Notes: generated by a model from the letters alone, not told the origin. DNA of 64,000 nucleotides from Flavobacterium endophyticum (GCF_003634455.1 NZ_RBLC01000002.1:62001-126000), one strand, 5' to 3'. Shown: positions 27,053 through 37,315, counted from the stretch's first letter. Program-made: numbers and translations.

Positions 27053-29974
27053 ATGAATCCAAATCTACCTTTCCGTTTCCCAAAACGCCTACACCCATTA
27101 TTTTTAGTGCTTACTGTATTTTTAATCAGTACATGGCAGGCCAGCAGCCAATACATTACAGAAAATCTTACGCCTGCAGCAGTAATTAAGGAAGGACTGT
27201 CTTTAGAGCAGTCTTCAGACGGGCGAATATTTATAGCAGAACGAGGCGGTATCGTAAAAGTGTACCAAAATAATACCGTTTCTACTGTCTTTACAGTAAC
27301 AACCGTTACAGACAATGAGCAAGGATTGCTAGGACTTACATTACATCCTGATTTTGCCACAAACGGCTATATCTACGTGTTTTATTCTGTCAACGATGGA
27401 GCGGTCATCAGGCATCGGATTGAAAGAGTCCAGATCAACAATGCCAATCAGGAAATAGGCAGGCAACAAATCTTGCTATTAGAACCCATCGGCGGCGGAT
27501 TCCACAATGGCGGCGATTTGAAGTTCTTTAACGGCTATCTTTATGTGACAGTCGGTGATAGCCAGCAAAACACTAATTCCCAAGATTTAGATACGTATAA
27601 AGGAAAAATACTTCGAATTACCGAAAACGGACTGCCAGCTCCTGGAAATCCGTTTTATGGAACCGGTTCTATACAGCGACAAAGCATTTGGGTATATGGT
27701 TTCCGTAATCCGTGGAGGCTGATTCCCAATCCCACAGCTAATAAATTGTTTGTCTTGGATGTTGGAACTTCATGGGAAGAAGTAAATGAAATCAGCAATC
27801 CAACCATCCGCAACTATGGATGGGGACACCCGCAAGGCGGCGACGGAGTACAGACCGAAACGAATTTATTTACCAATCCGATATTTACGTATGCGACAGG
27901 AAGCATAGGGAACGCACTGACAAACGGAGTGCTTTATAATCCTGCAACGCCTCGATATCCAAATCTTCAAGGAAAGTTTATATTTAAGGACTATGTAAGG
28001 AATGAAATCCGAGCTTTTGATCCGACAATCGCAAATCCGGTTTCCAACGTATTCTATACTGCGCCACAGCAATATGCACTGGGCATGATGCTCGGAAATG
28101 ATGGGTATATCTACTATTGCAGTTACAGCAACACAGGCGATTTGATCAAGCTGAATTACATTGAAACTGCTGCTCCAACCATAGTCGACCATCCTGTTTC
28201 GCAAACAATAATGGAAACCTATCCTGTAACCTTTAGCGTTACCGCTAGCGGAGTCGGACAAACCTACCAATGGCAGTTTAATGGCGTAAATATAACCGGA
28301 GCAACTGCAGCCAGCTATACCATTCCGGCAGTGACTATGGCAAATGCCGGCAGCTATTCGGTTATAGTTTCCAATTCCGCAGGAACAGTAACAAGCAATT
28401 CTGCAATACTAACGGTAGTACCGTTTAGCAATAGACCACAAGTACAGATTATCGCCCCCTTGCCTACTTTGACATGGAATGCCGATGATGTGGTTCATTT
28501 TGAAGCCACCGCAACCGATGTGGAAGACGGAGTATTGCCTGCCAGCGCTTTTTCTTGGAGCATCGACCTGTTTCATGAAGACGTTCCTGGTTCAGGACAT
28601 TCGCATCCAGGTGCCAGCCCTCAAGGTGTCCGATCAGGAAATTTTACAGCATCAAACCAGGGCGAAAAGACACCGAACGTTTGGTACCGATTTACGGTAA
28701 CGGTAACAGACAGCAACGGACTGACTGCTACGGCATCTGTAGATATTGATCCCAATCTGGTGGATATCACGACAACCAGCTCCCCTGCTTTGCTAAACTT
28801 AGAATTCAATCAAAAGCCAATAGTAGCGCCTGCTACAAGACAAGTCGTTGCCAATGCCAATTTGCAGACACTGAATGCCCCAACGCCACAATATGCAGGT
28901 ACTACCCGTTATGACTTTGACCATTGGAGCCAAGGCGGAGCCGCTAATCAGACATTTCAGGCACCTGCCACTGGCACTGCTACATTTACGGCATTCTATA
29001 CTGCAACTCCCCTACAGACTGCTCCCTATCAAGGTATTGTAGCCCAGATTCCGGGTGTTATAGAAGCAGAAAACTACGATATTGGCCCTGCTGCTTATTT
29101 TGACACCAACGGTGGCGGTGATAACGTCTACAGGCCAGGCGACGGAGTGGGAACAGAAGCCTGCAGTGAAGGAGGTTATAATATAGCGTATGTTGCTACA
29201 AATGAATGGCTCAAATATACGGCGCAAGTAACTACTACAGGCAATTACAATATCAGCTTCAGAACCTCAACTCCCTATAATGCCAAAACGCTGCATCTTG
29301 AAGTCGATGGTATCAATGTGACTGGATCTGTGACGATACCAAACTCAGGAGGCTTCCAAGCATGGCAAACCGCTACAGTAACTAATATTCCTTTAACTCA
29401 GGGCGTACATGTCATCACCTTGCATTTTGAAAGAGCCGATATTAATATCAATAAGATGGAGTTTGTACTTGCTGGAGCAACTGCAGCCCCAATCGCCGAT
29501 TTTGAAGTAAACCCACAGATGGGATGCATCAACGCAGCAGTTACTTTCACATCGGTCTCTATAGGAACCGTAGATACTTATGCATGGGACTTTGGTGCTG
29601 GAGCGCAGCCGGCAACAGCAACTGGAGTCGGTCCCCATTCTGTACTGTATTCGACAGAAGGCACTAGAGATGTTTTATTAACCGTTAGCAATACAATTGG
29701 CAGTAATACAAAAGAGATTTCCTATATGGTACATCACTGTGATCTTGGTGTTGAAATTCCTGAAGAAAATTCAAATAAAATAAAAGTCTATCCAAATCCG
29801 TCAACAGGAATATTCCAATTATCAAAAGAACTAGAATGGACCGTATTTTCAGCCCTCGGCGCTAAAATAAAACAAGGATCCGGAAATCTGATTGATATTT
29901 CAGAGCATGCCTCAGGAGTATACTTCCTAAAAACAAATGAAGCCAATAAGGCGATACATATTATCAAATTATAA
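27053..29974 (+). CDS. PQQ-type sugar dehydrogenase with Ig, CBM6-like and PKD domains and T9SS sorting domain
   Basis: 973-residue surface or secreted enzyme. The signal peptide ends ASSQ. Residues of about 30-365 form a glucose/sorbosone dehydrogenase beta-propeller (GLLGLTLHPDF, HNGGDLKF, YGFRNPWRL). Then come an Ig-like domain (about 375-460, YQWQFNGVNITGA), a Ca-dependent-type region, a CBM6-like sugar-binding module (about 660-800, IEAENYD ... WLKYTAQV), a PKD domain (about 815-900) and a type A sorting domain (KVYPNPSTGIFQL). It would oxidise sugars bound at the surface. Its 3' end is duplicated at 33607-33697, beyond the RCC1 genes. Confidence 0.88.
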   Translation: MNPNLPFRFPKRLHPLFLVLTVFLISTWQASSQYITENLTPAAVIKEGLSLEQSSDGRIFIAERGGIVKVYQNNTVSTVFTVTTVTDNEQGLLGLTLHPDFATNGYIYVFYSVNDGAVIRHRIERVQINNANQEIGRQQILLLEPIGGGFHNGGDLKFFNGYLYVTVGDSQQNTNSQDLDTYKGKILRITENGLPAPGNPFYGTGSIQRQSIWVYGFRNPWRLIPNPTANKLFVLDVGTSWEEVNEISNPTIRNYGWGHPQGGDGVQTETNLFTNPIFTYATGSIGNALTNGVLYNPATPRYPNLQGKFIFKDYVRNEIRAFDPTIANPVSNVFYTAPQQYALGMMLGNDGYIYYCSYSNTGDLIKLNYIETAAPTIVDHPVSQTIMETYPVTFSVTASGVGQTYQWQFNGVNITGATAASYTIPAVTMANAGSYSVIVSNSAGTVTSNSAILTVVPFSNRPQVQIIAPLPTLTWNADDVVHFEATATDVEDGVLPASAFSWSIDLFHEDVPGSGHSHPGASPQGVRSGNFTASNQGEKTPNVWYRFTVTVTDSNGLTATASVDIDPNLVDITTTSSPALLNLEFNQKPIVAPATRQVVANANLQTLNAPTPQYAGTTRYDFDHWSQGGAANQTFQAPATGTATFTAFYTATPLQTAPYQGIVAQIPGVIEAENYDIGPAAYFDTNGGGDNVYRPGDGVGTEACSEGGYNIAYVATNEWLKYTAQVTTTGNYNISFRTSTPYNAKTLHLEVDGINVTGSVTIPNSGGFQAWQTATVTNIPLTQGVHVITLHFERADININKMEFVLAGATAAPIADFEVNPQMGCINAAVTFTSVSIGTVDTYAWDFGAGAQPATATGVGPHSVLYSTEGTRDVLLTVSNTIGSNTKEISYMVHHCDLGVEIPEENSNKIKVYPNPSTGIFQLSKELEWTVFSALGAKIKQGSGNLIDISEHASGVYFLKTNEANKAIHIIKL

Positions 29975-29998
29975 TAGATACTATTAAAGTAGAGTAAA
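29906..29998 (+). repeat. 3' end of dehydrogenase gene, left copy of flanking direct repeat
   Basis: This segment, covering the last codons, stop and about 24 bases of trailer, is repeated nearly identically at 33607-33697. The two copies flank the RCC1 gene pair in direct orientation about 3.7 kb apart. Confidence 0.85.
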
Positions 29999-30063
29999 GA
30001 AAATGCCAGTTAAAATCTATTGGAAAGTAGTTCTTTTTCCACAGACCGAAAGGTAATGTAAAG

Positions 30064-30100
30064 TAAAACGCCGTAAAACAAATGTCTTACGGCGTTTTTT
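30064..30100 (-). terminator. Terminator of RCC1 gene 1
   Basis: A hairpin AACGCCGTAA.../...TTACGGCGTT whose minus-strand arms pair throughout, with a G-U pair. It lies 38 bases past the RCC1 stop. Similar to the tRNA-Ser terminator. Confidence 0.7.
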
Positions 30101-30137
30101 GCATTATGCTCTATCAAAGAAATTCATTACGAAGTTT

Positions 30138-31513
30138 TTACTGTTTTACGATTTTCAGGGTCTGTGTATTAGCAGCAGAGGCAACCTTTACCAAATAGGT
30201 TCCTGGTGACAAAGCAGACAAATCAAGCGCAGCTTCATTGTCCTGAATGGACTTGCTGAATACTTCCTGTCCTAACAGATTATAAACGGAAACCATAGTA
30301 ATTCCCTGCTCGTAAGAAAGGTGAAGTAATTCTCTGACCGGATTGGGATAAGCGTTGACTTTCGTGGCTGCATATTCATTTACGGCTAAGGAAGTACAGA
30401 TAATAGGTGTCAGTGTATTTTTGTTGGTATTGGTTCCGTCTCCCAATTGCCCCAAAGTATTTACCCCCGTTGCATATAGAAAGCCATCGCTATTCATTAT
30501 CTGCGAGAAATTTCGTCCTGCAGAAATCAAGGTCTTGTCTGCATTGGTACTTATCAGGGTAGGAATAGTGATGTTGGTGGTGCTGGCTGTTCCATGGCCC
30601 AGCTCACCAGTTTCGTTGTTGCCCCAGCTCCAAAGACCGCCGTTTGTTTTCAGGGCAAGAGAATGGTCGGATCCGGCCACGGCCTTTGCCCAATCATTAT
30701 CTGTTCCTATTTGAGTAGGTGTCACGGCTGAGGATGAGTTTCCTAGGCCTAATTCTCCATCACTTCCAAATCCCCATGCCCAAAGCGTTCCGTCTGTCTT
30801 GATACCTAGGCTATGGGTATGTCCTCCGTCTATGCTTTTCCAGTTGGTGGCTGTGCCAATCTGTGTAGGTATTTTTTTGTTAGTATTGGTGCCGTCACCT
30901 AATTGGTGTGTACCATTCCATCCCCATGCCCAAAGCGTTCCAGTGGTCTTAATAGCAATTGAGTGAGCGCTTCCGGCTTCGATAGCCAGCCAATCGGTAT
31001 CGACGCCTATCTGGACGGGTTGATTTTTATTGACAAGCGTGTTGTCGCCCAGTTGGCCTTGGGCGTTGTCACCCCATGTCCAGAGAGTACCATTGGTTTT
31101 TAGGCCTATGCTAGATCCTCCTAGTAATCCTGAAGCGGCACTGATATTTGCCAATCTGTTGCGGTTCCTATCTGAACAGGAGATTGTTTGGAGATATTTG
31201 TTCCATCTCCCAGTTGGCCAAATAGATTGGTTCCCCATGCCCAAAGTGTTCCATTGGTTTTTATGGCTAGGGAAAAATTATTTCCTGCACTGATTTTTTG
31301 CCAGTCGTTTGCTGTACCGATCTGTACGGGCAGGTTTTTGTCTACTGTGGTACCGTCTCCCAATTCGCCGGTGCCATTGTCGCCCCAAGCCCAAAGCGTA
31401 CCGTCAATTTTTAAGGCAAGTGTGTGGTCTGTGCCTGAACTTATGGTCTGCCAGCATTGTGCGTAGTTTTGTAATGATAAAAAAATAAAAAAAAGGGTAA
31501 TTGTTTTCTTCAT
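30138..31513 (-). pseudogene. RCC1-repeat T9SS protein, frameshifted copy
   Basis: Two open frames, 31121-31513 (signal peptide plus first repeats) and 30138-31244 (rest), together match the intact neighbour at 31893-33269. The full span is 1376 bases compared with 1377 in the neighbour. Aligning them places a single missing base near 31146: the plus strand reads CTGATATTTGCC here and CTGATACTTTTCC there. Downstream of it the repeats (GTLWAWG...GQLGDGT) and the C-terminal T9SS sorting domain are undamaged. Either a recent inactivating mutation, a phase-variation-like event or a sequencing error. Confidence 0.85.
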
Positions 31514-31817
31514 GCTTGCTGTTTTTCGGTCTGAAATTGTTTCAGAAATTGTTGGTATTTAAATGATTATTTTTCTTGCTAAAAGCGAATCTTACCCAAT
31601 TTAATATTTTGTAAAAAGAGTAGTACCTAGCATTTTCAGTACAAAAATTAAGAAAATAAACAAAAAAATTTCGGCGAATGAACAAGTGTTCCTTTTTTAG
31701 ATATAAGCGTTGGCTTTCGATGTACAATCGTTTTTTGGAAATAAATAATGGGTAAAGAAAGCGTCTATCAATAAAGTTTGATTCCTCTTTTCCACAGACT
31801 GAAAGGTAATGTAAAGC

Positions 31818-31853
31818 AAAACGCCGTAAAACAAATGTCTTACGGCGTTTTTT
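31818..31853 (-). terminator. Terminator of RCC1 gene 2
   Basis: Same hairpin as at 30064-30100, here after the intact RCC1 gene. Confidence 0.7.
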
Positions 31854-31892
31854 GCATTATGCTCTATCAAAGAAATTCATTAAACGAAGTTT

Positions 31893-33269
31893 TTACTGTT
31901 TTACGATTTTCAGGGTCTGTGTATTAGCAGCAGAGGTAACCTTTACCAAATAGGTTCCTGGTGACAAAGCAGACAAATCAAGCGCAGCTTCATTGTCCTG
32001 AATGGACTTGCTGAATACTTCCTGTCCTAACAGATTATAAACGGAAACCATAGTAATTCCCTGCCCATAAGAAAGTTGCAGTAGGTCTCTGACCGGATTG
32101 GGATAAGCGTTGACTTTCGTGGCTCCAAATTCATTTACGCCCAGGGCAGTACAGATAACAGGCGTAAGTGTGTTTTTGTTGGTGTTGGTCCCATCTCCCA
32201 ATTCTCCATCAGCGTTGAAACCTGTTGCATACAGAAAGCCATCAGCATTCATTATTAGTGAGAACTCTCCCCCTGTTGAAATCAAAGTCTTATCCGCATT
32301 GGTATTTACCTGGGTAGGAACCGTTATGTCAGTAGTGCTGTTTGTTCCGAGGCCCAGTTCACCGCTTTCATTTTTGCCCCAGCTCCAAAGGGTGCCATTG
32401 GTTTTCAGGGCAAGGGAATGATCGTCTCCTGCTACGGCCTTTGCCCAATCATTATCTGATCCTACTTGAGTAGGAACATTGATATATAGTACCGTTCCCA
32501 AGCCCAATTGTCCTTCACTTCCAAACCCCCATGTCCAAAGCGTCCCGTCTGTTTTGATACCCAGGGTATGATTTCTTGTAGTGTCTATGCTTTTCCAATT
32601 GGTAGCCGTGCCAATCTGTGTAGGTGTTAATTTGCTAGTGCCGGTACCGTCACCTAATTGGTATGAAACATTATTTCCCCATGCCCAAAGTGTTCCGGTA
32701 ACCTTAATAGCTACTGAGTAGCTGCTTCCGGCGCAGATAGCATTCCAATTGGTATCAGTCCCTACCTGGACAGGTTGGTTTCTGCTAGTAAGCGAGCTAT
32801 TGCCCAGCTGACCTGATGAGTTGAAGCCCCATGCCCAGAGTGTGCCGTTGGTTTTTATGGCCAGGCTATGTCCCCCTAATGTTCCTGCTGAGGCACTGAT
32901 ACTTTTCCAGTCGGTTGCGGTTCCTATCCGAACTGGGTAATATCGGCGAGTATTGGTACCATCCCCCAACTGGCCTAAGGCGTTGTTTCCCCACGCCCAG
33001 AGTGTCCCATCGGTCTTTATGGCTAGGGAAAATCTTGTACCCGCACTGATTTCTTTCCAGTTGTTTGCTGTGCCGATCTGCACGGGCACGTTCTTGTCAA
33101 CATCCGAACCGTCACCCAATTGGCCGACTCCATTTTCGCCCCAGGCCCAAAGCGTTCCGTCGGGTTTTATGGCAAGTGTGTGGTCTATGCCTGAACTTAT
33201 GGTCTGCCAGCATTGTGCGTAGTTTTGTAATGATAAAAAAATTAAAAAAAGTGTAATTGTTTTCTTCAT
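31893..33269 (-). CDS. RCC1-repeat protein with T9SS sorting domain
   Basis: 458 residues. The signal peptide ends NYAQC. Seven RCC1/BLIP-II-type propeller blades of about 50 residues follow, each with [15 protein letters not shown] and GQLGDGT elements. The C-terminus is a type A sorting domain (VNAYPNPVRDLLQLSY ... GTYLVKV ... LKIVKQ). Such seven-bladed propellers bind proteins or ligands; here it should sit on the cell surface after type IX secretion. A frameshifted tandem paralogue follows on the same strand. Function unknown beyond a binding role. Confidence 0.9.
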   Translation of the reverse strand: MKKTITLFLIFLSLQNYAQCWQTISSGIDHTLAIKPDGTLWAWGENGVGQLGDGSDVDKNVPVQIGTANNWKEISAGTRFSLAIKTDGTLWAWGNNALGQLGDGTNTRRYYPVRIGTATDWKSISASAGTLGGHSLAIKTNGTLWAWGFNSSGQLGNSSLTSRNQPVQVGTDTNWNAICAGSSYSVAIKVTGTLWAWGNNVSYQLGDGTGTSKLTPTQIGTATNWKSIDTTRNHTLGIKTDGTLWTWGFGSEGQLGLGTVLYINVPTQVGSDNDWAKAVAGDDHSLALKTNGTLWSWGKNESGELGLGTNSTTDITVPTQVNTNADKTLISTGGEFSLIMNADGFLYATGFNADGELGDGTNTNKNTLTPVICTALGVNEFGATKVNAYPNPVRDLLQLSYGQGITMVSVYNLLGQEVFSKSIQDNEAALDLSALSPGTYLVKVTSAANTQTLKIVKQ

Positions 33270-33550
33270 GCTTGCTGTTTTTCGGTCTGAAATTGTTTCA
33301 GAAATTATTGGTATTTAAATAATTATTTTTCTTGCTAAAAGCGAATCTTACCCAATTTAATCTTTTGTAAAAAGAGTAGTACGTAGCATTTTCAGTACAA
33401 AAATTAAGAAAATAAACAAAAAAATTTCAGCCAATGAACAAGCGTTTCTTTTTTAGGTCTAAGCGTTGGCTTTCGATGTACAATCGTTTTTTGGAAATAA
33501 ATAACGGATAAAGCAAGCGTCTAATCAATAAAGTATCCCACTTGCTACGC

Positions 33551-33594
33551 AAAAACCTTTGTAGATTGAGCATCTGCAAGGGTTTCTTTTTTTA
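33551..33594. terminator. Hairpin terminator with no clear gene
   Basis: Arms 33553-33566 and 33572-33585 pair over 14 bases with two G-U pairs, followed by a T run. No plus-strand gene ends here. It may be a leftover from the gene whose 3' end persists at 33607. Confidence 0.65.
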
Positions 33595-33606
33595 TTCACA
33601 GTCCAT

Positions 33607-33697
33607 CCCTCAGGAGTATCTTCCTAAAAACAAATGAAGCCAATAAGGCAATACATATTATTAAATTATAATAGATACTATTGAAGTAGATTAAAGG
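33607..33697 (+). pseudogene. Fragment of the sugar dehydrogenase 3' end
   Basis: Matches 29906-29998 closely, including trailer sequence past the stop codon. A 2-base deletion shifts the frame relative to the parent. It encodes only the tail of a T9SS sorting domain. Between here and 34223 the sequence is AT-rich and I see no gene; the gap 33270-34223 thus holds duplicated RCC1 upstream DNA, a hairpin, this relic and about 520 bases with nothing I can name. Confidence 0.85.
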
Positions 33698-34223
33698 ATT
33701 TTCAGTAAAATCAAAGATTCTTCTTTTTTTATGTACAACAACGGAACCGAAAGTTGAGTCTTCAAAAAACTTGAAACTCTTTCGTAGAAAAGTTTCGAAA
33801 GAAAATTCATTCCTTACAAATCCTTCAAACATTAATGTTAAATAGTTTTTCTTTTTTTAGTACATTTCAAATGTACGTTAGGTATCAACTTATATATGTC
33901 TTATTATTGTTAACTTAAATTTAAAGACCAACTGATAATATGTCTGATATTAAGAGTATTAAAAGATAATTAGAAGGATCTAAAGAAATAAAGTTGCTTA
34001 GCATCTTTTTTGTTTTTTATAGAATTTCACCTACATTAGCATTTCCAAAACAAAAGAGCCAAACCGAGCTCTACTTCCCTTTTATATTATTTTGCTTCTT
34101 TACGGAAAACCGCAATTGCTCTGTAATGCATTTACTTAATATTGGCATAAATTGATGTGGAAAATTTTGAATGCCAAAATTTATCGTTTTTACAACCATA
34201 ACCCTTAAACAAAAAGAAAGACT

Positions 34224-36119
34224 ATGAACGACCTGCTGACAAATGGTACTGAAATTAAGCAACGAATACTTTCTGAAATCAACAATGCAAGTCAATGTAT
34301 TTATATTGCGATGGCTTGGTTTACCGATAGAGATATTGCTATGGCAATCATTGAGTCAAAAAACAGAAATTTGATTATAGATGTTATTCTTTCTTCAAAT
34401 GTTCAAAATGAAACTGTAAAGTTAATGCTAAAAGGAGCAGGCATTAGTGTTCACTCTTTTGAAACAGGTGATGTACGAGGCATAATGCATCATAAATTTT
34501 GTCTTATTGATAATAGAATTTCAATCAACGGTTCATACAACTACTCTATCAATGCAAGTAATAACAACATTGAAAACATTCAAGTTTCAGATAACGTTTC
34601 AGTCTATTCACAGTTCTTATCGGAATTTGAACGACTGAGATATAACATTGACCACAATATTGCAGTTAATAGTATAGTAGCTAATTCATCTCCTATTCAA
34701 CAGATTCAAGTACCCCAAACTATGAATATTATTGACATATTTACACGACAGTTAAACGACCTTGTCTATTCTTCTGCACAAATTAACACGGAAGAATATA
34801 AAAAGAAAGGTTATGAAGCCTCTAAAGAAAACCAAGGAAATATTGACATTTTCAGAACCGAATATAATACTATTAAAGAAAAAATTAAAACTTATGCTAC
34901 CGATGAAGGCTTAAGTAGTCGAAAAAATATACTTATGTCAAACATTACAAATGCTTTTGAAAGCACAAAAACAAATTTAGAGATTGAAAAAGCAGATAAG
35001 ATTAATGTTGAAAAAAAGAATAACGAATTAGAAAAGCGTCAAATTAAAGATAAAATATTAGAACTAAAACAAGAAAAATCTCTTTTAGAATCAGGTAATC
35101 AAAACACAGGTGAAAAAGGTCTTTTGCAGCTCAACAAAGAAATTGAGAAAAATAAACTTGATAGACGGACTTTAGAACAATCTTTTGTAATAAAAAAGTT
35201 TTGGACAATCGGCACAATTTTTATCTTAATTGGCTTAGTAATTTTTATCTTTTATCTATCTATATTTTTTGCTTCTGCAATTTACAAGGTATTTTTTGAA
35301 AGCAATATTATTCAAGCTTCGCTAGAGTCTGGAATAAATCCAGGCCTTCCTCAGCTTATTGATGCAAACGCTATTATTAAAATATTTAGACAACAAGGAG
35401 TTCTGTTCGGATTTATCGCAGCATTATTCTTTATCATACCTGTTTTATTATCTAATTTAAAAATTCTTGGAAGTGAAAATAAACTAGTAAACAATCTTTT
35501 ATTCTGGATGGGTTTAGTAATATTCGACATTGTAGTTTCGACAATGGTTGCAATTAATTCAGACAAAATTCAAGGTCTGTTAGTAGGACGAGAATCTACA
35601 TTACAAATTTGGGATGTTGTTAAACACGGTGAATTTTACTTAATTTTCACATTTGGGATGTTTCCACTGATATTGACACATTTTATAATCGACTACATAA
35701 TCAATGCTTATAAAAAATCAAAACGAGAAATAGTTAATGCTGAAAAAAACAAAAATATTCAAGTTTTGGATGAAGAACTATTAGATCTTATTTCAGATAA
35801 AGACTTGCTAAGTCAAAAAGTGAAAGTAAATGAAGATGCGATTAGCGAAAACAACAGTAAAATTTTGAATTTGGAAACAGAAATAAATAATAGTGAGAAT
35901 CAGATAGAAGGTAAGTATTATGAATTACTGAAGCAAATTAAGTCTATATTCGATGATTTTAGTGCAAAAATCATAAGTGGTAAAATCTTCACGGATGTTA
36001 TTCTAGACAGTGTAATTTCTGCATACAAATCAGGCTTTATAGAGCATCTACCTAAATATTATGCCACTGATGAAGTAGCTGTGAGAGTTCAAGAAATTGA
36101 ACAAACAACAACAATTTAA
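34224..36119 (+). CDS. Phospholipase-D-like protein with coiled coils and membrane domain
   Basis: 631 residues, AT-rich. The N-terminus (about 1-145) is a single PLD/nuclease domain with a complete motif His89-x-Lys91-x4-Asp96 followed by NGSYNYS, resembling Nuc/PLD6-type enzymes that work as dimers on DNA, RNA or phospholipids. After a linker, a coiled coil (about 215-315) leads to four TM segments (near 325-348, 392-410, 424-445, 471-493), then a second coiled coil (500-560) and a C-terminal tail. A PLD domain tied to a membrane by long coiled coils is not a housekeeping design I recognise. Overlap with the next gene's operon suggests a pair. Biochemical role unknown; defence or toxin-like action is a guess. 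Confidence 0.85.
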   Translation: MNDLLTNGTEIKQRILSEINNASQCIYIAMAWFTDRDIAMAIIESKNRNLIIDVILSSNVQNETVKLMLKGAGISVHSFETGDVRGIMHHKFCLIDNRISINGSYNYSINASNNNIENIQVSDNVSVYSQFLSEFERLRYNIDHNIAVNSIVANSSPIQQIQVPQTMNIIDIFTRQLNDLVYSSAQINTEEYKKKGYEASKENQGNIDIFRTEYNTIKEKIKTYATDEGLSSRKNILMSNITNAFESTKTNLEIEKADKINVEKKNNELEKRQIKDKILELKQEKSLLESGNQNTGEKGLLQLNKEIEKNKLDRRTLEQSFVIKKFWTIGTIFILIGLVIFIFYLSIFFASAIYKVFFESNIIQASLESGINPGLPQLIDANAIIKIFRQQGVLFGFIAALFFIIPVLLSNLKILGSENKLVNNLLFWMGLVIFDIVVSTMVAINSDKIQGLLVGRESTLQIWDVVKHGEFYLIFTFGMFPLILTHFIIDYIINAYKKSKREIVNAEKNKNIQVLDEELLDLISDKDLLSQKVKVNEDAISENNSKILNLETEINNSENQIEGKYYELLKQIKSIFDDFSAKIISGKIFTDVILDSVISAYKSGFIEHLPKYYATDEVAVRVQEIEQTTTI

Positions 36120-36127
36120 AGACTGTC

Positions 36128-37000
36128 ATGAAGAAAATTATAAAAATTATTTTGCTGATACTATTGATAGTTTCATGCAATCCGGAATCTCAAAGCAAGC
36201 AATTAATCTACAAAAACATTGTCATCATTTCAGATATGTCGAGCCGTCTAGACAACAAACCCTCAAAAGATATAGATGAAATCCATAAATTAATTCAGTA
36301 TTTCAAGACTGAATGTGTTAAACCTGGTGAAAAAGTTGGTGATAAGTCGAGCATTTCGTTTTCTCTATTTTCAGAAAAGGTTCTAGCTTCTATAGATGTA
36401 GATAAAATTAAAAATTTGGGAGAAAAGCAACGTTTTATTAATTCTACTGGAGAGTATAAAAGCAAAGGGCTGCTACAAGAAATTGACAATTTTGAAAATA
36501 TGGTCAAAAAAACCTATGCAAATACCAGAAATCAAGGACTAGACTTAATAAGCATCTTGATTGATAAAATCGAAAATCAACAAATTACTAAAGAAGACAC
36601 ATATTTGACTGATGGTATAGATACGACATTCATCAAATACGAGAATCATATTTATATATTCACAGACGGTTATTTAGAATATAAAAACAAGGAAAGAAAT
36701 AGTCAATTCTATTTCGGCAGCTCTGAAATAGACAAAATAAGACAATTTTGTAAAGTCAATAAGGTAGATGTAGCTAAAGCTCTAGAAACCAATAACTCGT
36801 TGTGCTTGCCCCCTACAAAAAACAAAAAAAATCAACATATTTTTCTTCATGTATTAGAAACGCACGAACGAGACAAAAATGAAAAGTCGCAATCTTATAA
36901 GCACACTATGGCACTACGAGATAATGAAATTCTTCGGGCGGTTTGGCAAAAATGGGCTTTAGAAAGTGGCTTTAAGGAATTTGAATGGAAAAAGTATTAA
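36128..37000 (+). CDS. vWA-like lipoprotein
   Basis: 290 residues, starting 8 bases after the PLD-like gene. A lipobox (LLIVSC, Cys18) marks it as a lipoprotein. A von Willebrand A-like fold follows: IVIISDMSSRL gives an incomplete MIDAS pattern (D-x-S-S), and HIYIFTDGYLEY matches the strand with the conserved Asp-Gly. The C-terminal part, with LRAVWQKWALESGFKEFEW, resembles nothing I know. Such domains bind metal-dependently to partner proteins. Because it is coupled to the PLD-like gene, the two products probably act together at the envelope. Confidence 0.82.
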   Translation: MKKIIKIILLILLIVSCNPESQSKQLIYKNIVIISDMSSRLDNKPSKDIDEIHKLIQYFKTECVKPGEKVGDKSSISFSLFSEKVLASIDVDKIKNLGEKQRFINSTGEYKSKGLLQEIDNFENMVKKTYANTRNQGLDLISILIDKIENQQITKEDTYLTDGIDTTFIKYENHIYIFTDGYLEYKNKERNSQFYFGSSEIDKIRQFCKVNKVDVAKALETNNSLCLPPTKNKKNQHIFLHVLETHERDKNEKSQSYKHTMALRDNEILRAVWQKWALESGFKEFEWKKY

Positions 37001-37315
37001 ATAGTGATAGACTAACTCTGTAAACTAAAAACCATATTATATTTAAAGTTTGATAACAATTCTTTTTTTCCTACAAAAAATTTCAAACACAAAAAATTCC
37101 CAAAATACCACCCTATTTTTTCCTATCCCAAAAAACAGTTACACCGTAAAACTGACCAATTACGCCCGTATTTTGAACAGTTATTACTTTTCGGTTGTGT
37201 TTTTATCCTAGAACTTTTAGTATTGTATAAAGAAAACAGAAGTTACCCAGATTCTGGCCTCTTTCGTTATCAAGAAATTATATGTAAAGTCAATTACTCT
37301 ATTACTCGGAAGAAT

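Larger units (their letters stand above)
30035..31777. repeat. Tandem duplication, unit 1 (RCC1 gene with flanks)
   Basis: About 1.74 kb, repeated at 31788-33534. Similarity covers the terminator, the whole RCC1 gene and about 260 bases of upstream sequence. The upstream part 31514-31777, within the gene-free stretch 31514-31892, matches 33270-33534 almost base for base, so both genes kept the same promoter region. Confidence 0.9.
31788..33534. repeat. Tandem duplication, unit 2 (RCC1 gene with flanks)
   Basis: Second copy of the 1.74-kb unit. Coding parts have diverged more in the middle repeats than at the ends; the signal peptide, the last 130 codons, the upstream region and the terminator remain close to unit 1. 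Confidence 0.9.

Noticed and set aside
33596-33832. 78-codon minus-strand frame
   Set aside because: Overlaps the dehydrogenase relic antisense and has no family features; composition is that of non-coding AT-rich DNA.
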